A stretch of 64,000 bases of DNA from Algoriphagus ratkowskyi. Its GTDB lineage: Bacteria > Bacteroidota > Bacteroidia > Cytophagales > Cyclobacteriaceae. Positions 62,451-64,000 of this stretch are shown here, piece by piece (position 1 is the first letter of the stretch; each line of letters starts with the position of its first letter). The stretch spans positions 62,001 through 126,000 of the forward strand of contig NZ_MSSV01000007.1 of assembly GCF_002150505.1 (NCBI RefSeq), read 5' to 3'. The notes under the pieces were generated by a model, which worked only from the letters and a program-made list of their open reading frames with translations, had not been told where the DNA came from and made no database searches. Both the position numbers and the translations under genes were made by a program.

Positions 62451-62505
62451 TTCAAAACACCTCAATTAATTGCATCTTAAGTCACTATTACCTTTAAAGC
62501 CCAAC

Positions 62506-63678
62506 ATGAATCAGTATATACTTATTCTACTTTTTGCATTCAGTTCTTTTTTAACTCAGCAAAACACTGAGACTAGCCCTACAGATTTCTTAGCTAAAGA
62601 AAGAATCCGAGTAGTTCGACTTGCAGCCATATACAAAGATCTTAAACCCATCACTGTGACCGCGGAATACAGTTCCCGAAGTGCTGGCGGAATTAAAGAT
62701 TTCTATTCTGAAGGAGATTACTGGTGGCCAGACCCTGATAATCCAGATGGTCCATACATTCAGCGAGACGGCTTAACCAACCCAGATAACTTTATAGCAC
62801 ATCGCGAGGCTATGATCCGTTTTAGCCAAATTTCAGGAGCATTAGCTTCAGCTTATTTGGTAACCAAAAAGGCTAAATATGTGGAAGCTTTGGCACCACA
62901 TCTGAAAGCCTGGTTTATAAATGAGGAAACGAAGATGAACCCAAACTTGCTCTATGGACAAGCTATCAAAGGCAAAGTTACCGGGCGAGGTATCGGGATC
63001 ATCGACACGATCCAATTGATGGAAGTAGCCAAAGCAATTCAGGCGGTGGAAGGTTCTGGAATGATAATTAATTCTGAAATTCAACTGATGAAAGACTGGT
63101 TTGAAGAATACTTAACTTGGATCACAACGCATCCTTATGGTGTCGCAGAGCGGGATCATGGCAACAATCACAGCGTGTGCTGGGCGATGCAGGCTGCAGT
63201 TTTTGCGCATCTTGTCGGAAACCAAGAAGTTCTCGACTACTGCAAGGAAATGTATAAAACCGTGCTTTTACCTGACCAAATGGCAACTGACGGTAGTTTC
63301 CCGCAGGAGCTTAAGCGCACCAAACCCTATGGCTATTCTTTATTTACTCTGGATGCCATGGCCACTCTGTGTCAAGTATTTGCAGGGGATACTGAGAACC
63401 TATATGATTATTTTACCCCTGACGGAAAATCACTGGGCTTAGGGATTTCATTTCTCTATCCATTTGTGGAAGATAAGGATGCATGGCCTTATCAAAAAGA
63501 TGTGATGTACTGGGAAAAGTGGCCCGTGCGTCACTCATTCCTACTTTTTGGAGGATTGGCCTATGATCAGAAGACTTACATAAAACTTTGGAATAATCTT
63601 AATGCTGATTTTGATACGCCAGAAATTATCCGAAATATGCCCGTGAGATTCCCCCTACTGTGGATAGTAGGAGAGTAA
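62506..63678 (+). CDS. Exported alginate lyase-family protein
   Basis: Start 62506 gives MNQYILILLFAFSSFLTQQ, a plausible signal peptide, and 390 residues. The alpha-toroid of the alginate lyase superfamily (PF05426) is visible: DYWWPDPDNPDGPYIQRDGLTNPDNF, GQAIKGKVTGRGIGIIDTIQL, the active-site block ERDHGNNHSVCWAMQAAVFAHLVGN (Asn/His) and DGSFPQELKRTKPYGYSLFTLDAM (Arg/Tyr). It should cleave uronic-acid polysaccharides in the periplasm. The exact substrate is not fixed by sequence, and no SusC/D genes are nearby. Confidence 0.9.
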   Translation: MNQYILILLFAFSSFLTQQNTETSPTDFLAKERIRVVRLAAIYKDLKPITVTAEYSSRSAGGIKDFYSEGDYWWPDPDNPDGPYIQRDGLTNPDNFIAHREAMIRFSQISGALASAYLVTKKAKYVEALAPHLKAWFINEETKMNPNLLYGQAIKGKVTGRGIGIIDTIQLMEVAKAIQAVEGSGMIINSEIQLMKDWFEEYLTWITTHPYGVAERDHGNNHSVCWAMQAAVFAHLVGNQEVLDYCKEMYKTVLLPDQMATDGSFPQELKRTKPYGYSLFTLDAMATLCQVFAGDTENLYDYFTPDGKSLGLGISFLYPFVEDKDAWPYQKDVMYWEKWPVRHSFLLFGGLAYDQKTYIKLWNNLNADFDTPEIIRNMPVRFPLLWIVGE

Positions 63679-63853
63679 TAGTATATTTCAAAAAATATTA
63701 ACTACAAAAAGCGCATAGTTTTCGCAAAATTCATCCCCTCCAAGGGCTGTGACCCTACCTACCAAACAATGAGCATGATTTTGTAAATACTATATCTAGA
63801 AATAATTGAAAACAATCTGAGGTCTTCGAGTCAACATCCATAAATATTTCCCC

Positions 63854-64000
63854 ATGAAATCCCTTTTACTTCTATTCTTTTTTTCTATCACCCTAATCTT
63901 TGCACAAGCTCAAACCGACAGATCTTTTTACTCTATTTCTTCAGAAAGAGCATCACAGCTAATTGCGGATGGAATAGTTCGCTACACTGACTTTGGGGCA
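63854..64000 (+). CDS. N-terminus of a secreted protein, cut by the window end
   Basis: The 49 visible codons begin MKSLLLLFFFSITLIFAQAQ, a signal peptide with cleavage after AQA or AQAQ, followed by TDRSFYSISSERASQLIAD. The frame is open to the window edge. The family cannot be told from this part. It follows the alginate-lyase gene by 175 bp on the same strand. Confidence 0.7.
   Translation, partial: MKSLLLLFFFSITLIFAQAQTDRSFYSISSERASQLIADGIVRYTDFGA

Noticed and set aside
47625..63678. Polysaccharide utilisation locus linking GH16 and alginate-lyase genes
   Set aside because: The two enzymes are 14 kb apart, with no SusC/SusD pair or PUL regulator between them.

Overview
The window is chromosomal DNA of a Bacteroidota bacterium, most likely a marine or soil member of the Cytophagales (Cyclobacteriaceae, Algoriphagus-like). 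The sequence is AT-rich. It carries families typical of that group: DUF4221 and CHRD lipoproteins, a PafA-type phosphatase, a two-subunit methylmalonyl-CoA mutase, an ECF-sigma/anti-sigma pair and GMC/Gfo-Idh/DUF1080 sugar genes. At least one promoter matches the Bacteroidota TTTG / TAnnTTTG pattern. The species placement is inferred from gene content only.

Layout. 1-9030: MscS channel end, cold-shock protein, SixA-like phosphatase, then a leftward quality-control block (SDR, HslU, Lon, RseP, Dxr). 9594-13318: HtrA/DegQ protease, an orphan HEPN-type protein, DnaA. 13726-20050: methylmalonyl-CoA mutase A/B, a DUF389 membrane protein with a degenerate lipid-kinase-like N-terminus, and a Dph6-like PP-loop enzyme. 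20136-27029: secreted proteins, M28 peptidase, ferredoxin with its reductase and a MarR regulator, RarA. 27121-27571: decayed ParE toxin with an apparently intact antitoxin. 27792-34366: threonine aldolase, GDPD, DUF2721, sigma/anti-sigma pair, dihydrolipoyl dehydrogenase, FabG. 34648-47554: DUF4221 (frameshifted), CHRD, PruA, HAD, ArsR, frameshifted GxxExxY gene inside a perfect inverted repeat, M24 peptidase, PafA, homogentisate dioxygenase, CsbD. 47625-49185: GH16 glucanase and a membrane sensor-like protein.

49490-57572 is the most coherent accessory region. It consists of two divergent four-gene arms around one 253-bp control region holding a palindrome. One arm encodes an MFS permease, a TIM-barrel isomerase, a GMC flavoprotein and its Tat-exported small subunit. 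The other encodes a Gfo/Idh/MocA oxidoreductase, a second isomerase, a lipoprotein cytochrome c and a DUF1080 lipoprotein. Together they look like an envelope 3-keto-glycoside pathway: oxidise the sugar at C3, pass electrons to cytochrome c, cleave the keto-glycoside, then import and reduce or isomerise the product.

57850-58812 holds a GIY-YIG nuclease remnant and four leftward tRNAs (Lys, Pro, Arg, Lys) separated by hairpin terminators. The right end has a class-V aminotransferase fold protein, DUF302 with a Crp/Fnr-like operator, an alginate-lyase family enzyme and a truncated secreted protein. Two families of dispersed palindromic intergenic repeats run through the window. Small accessory genes (parE, GxxExxY, GIY-YIG, DUF4221, possibly a Crp fragment) are broken while the long housekeeping genes are intact.
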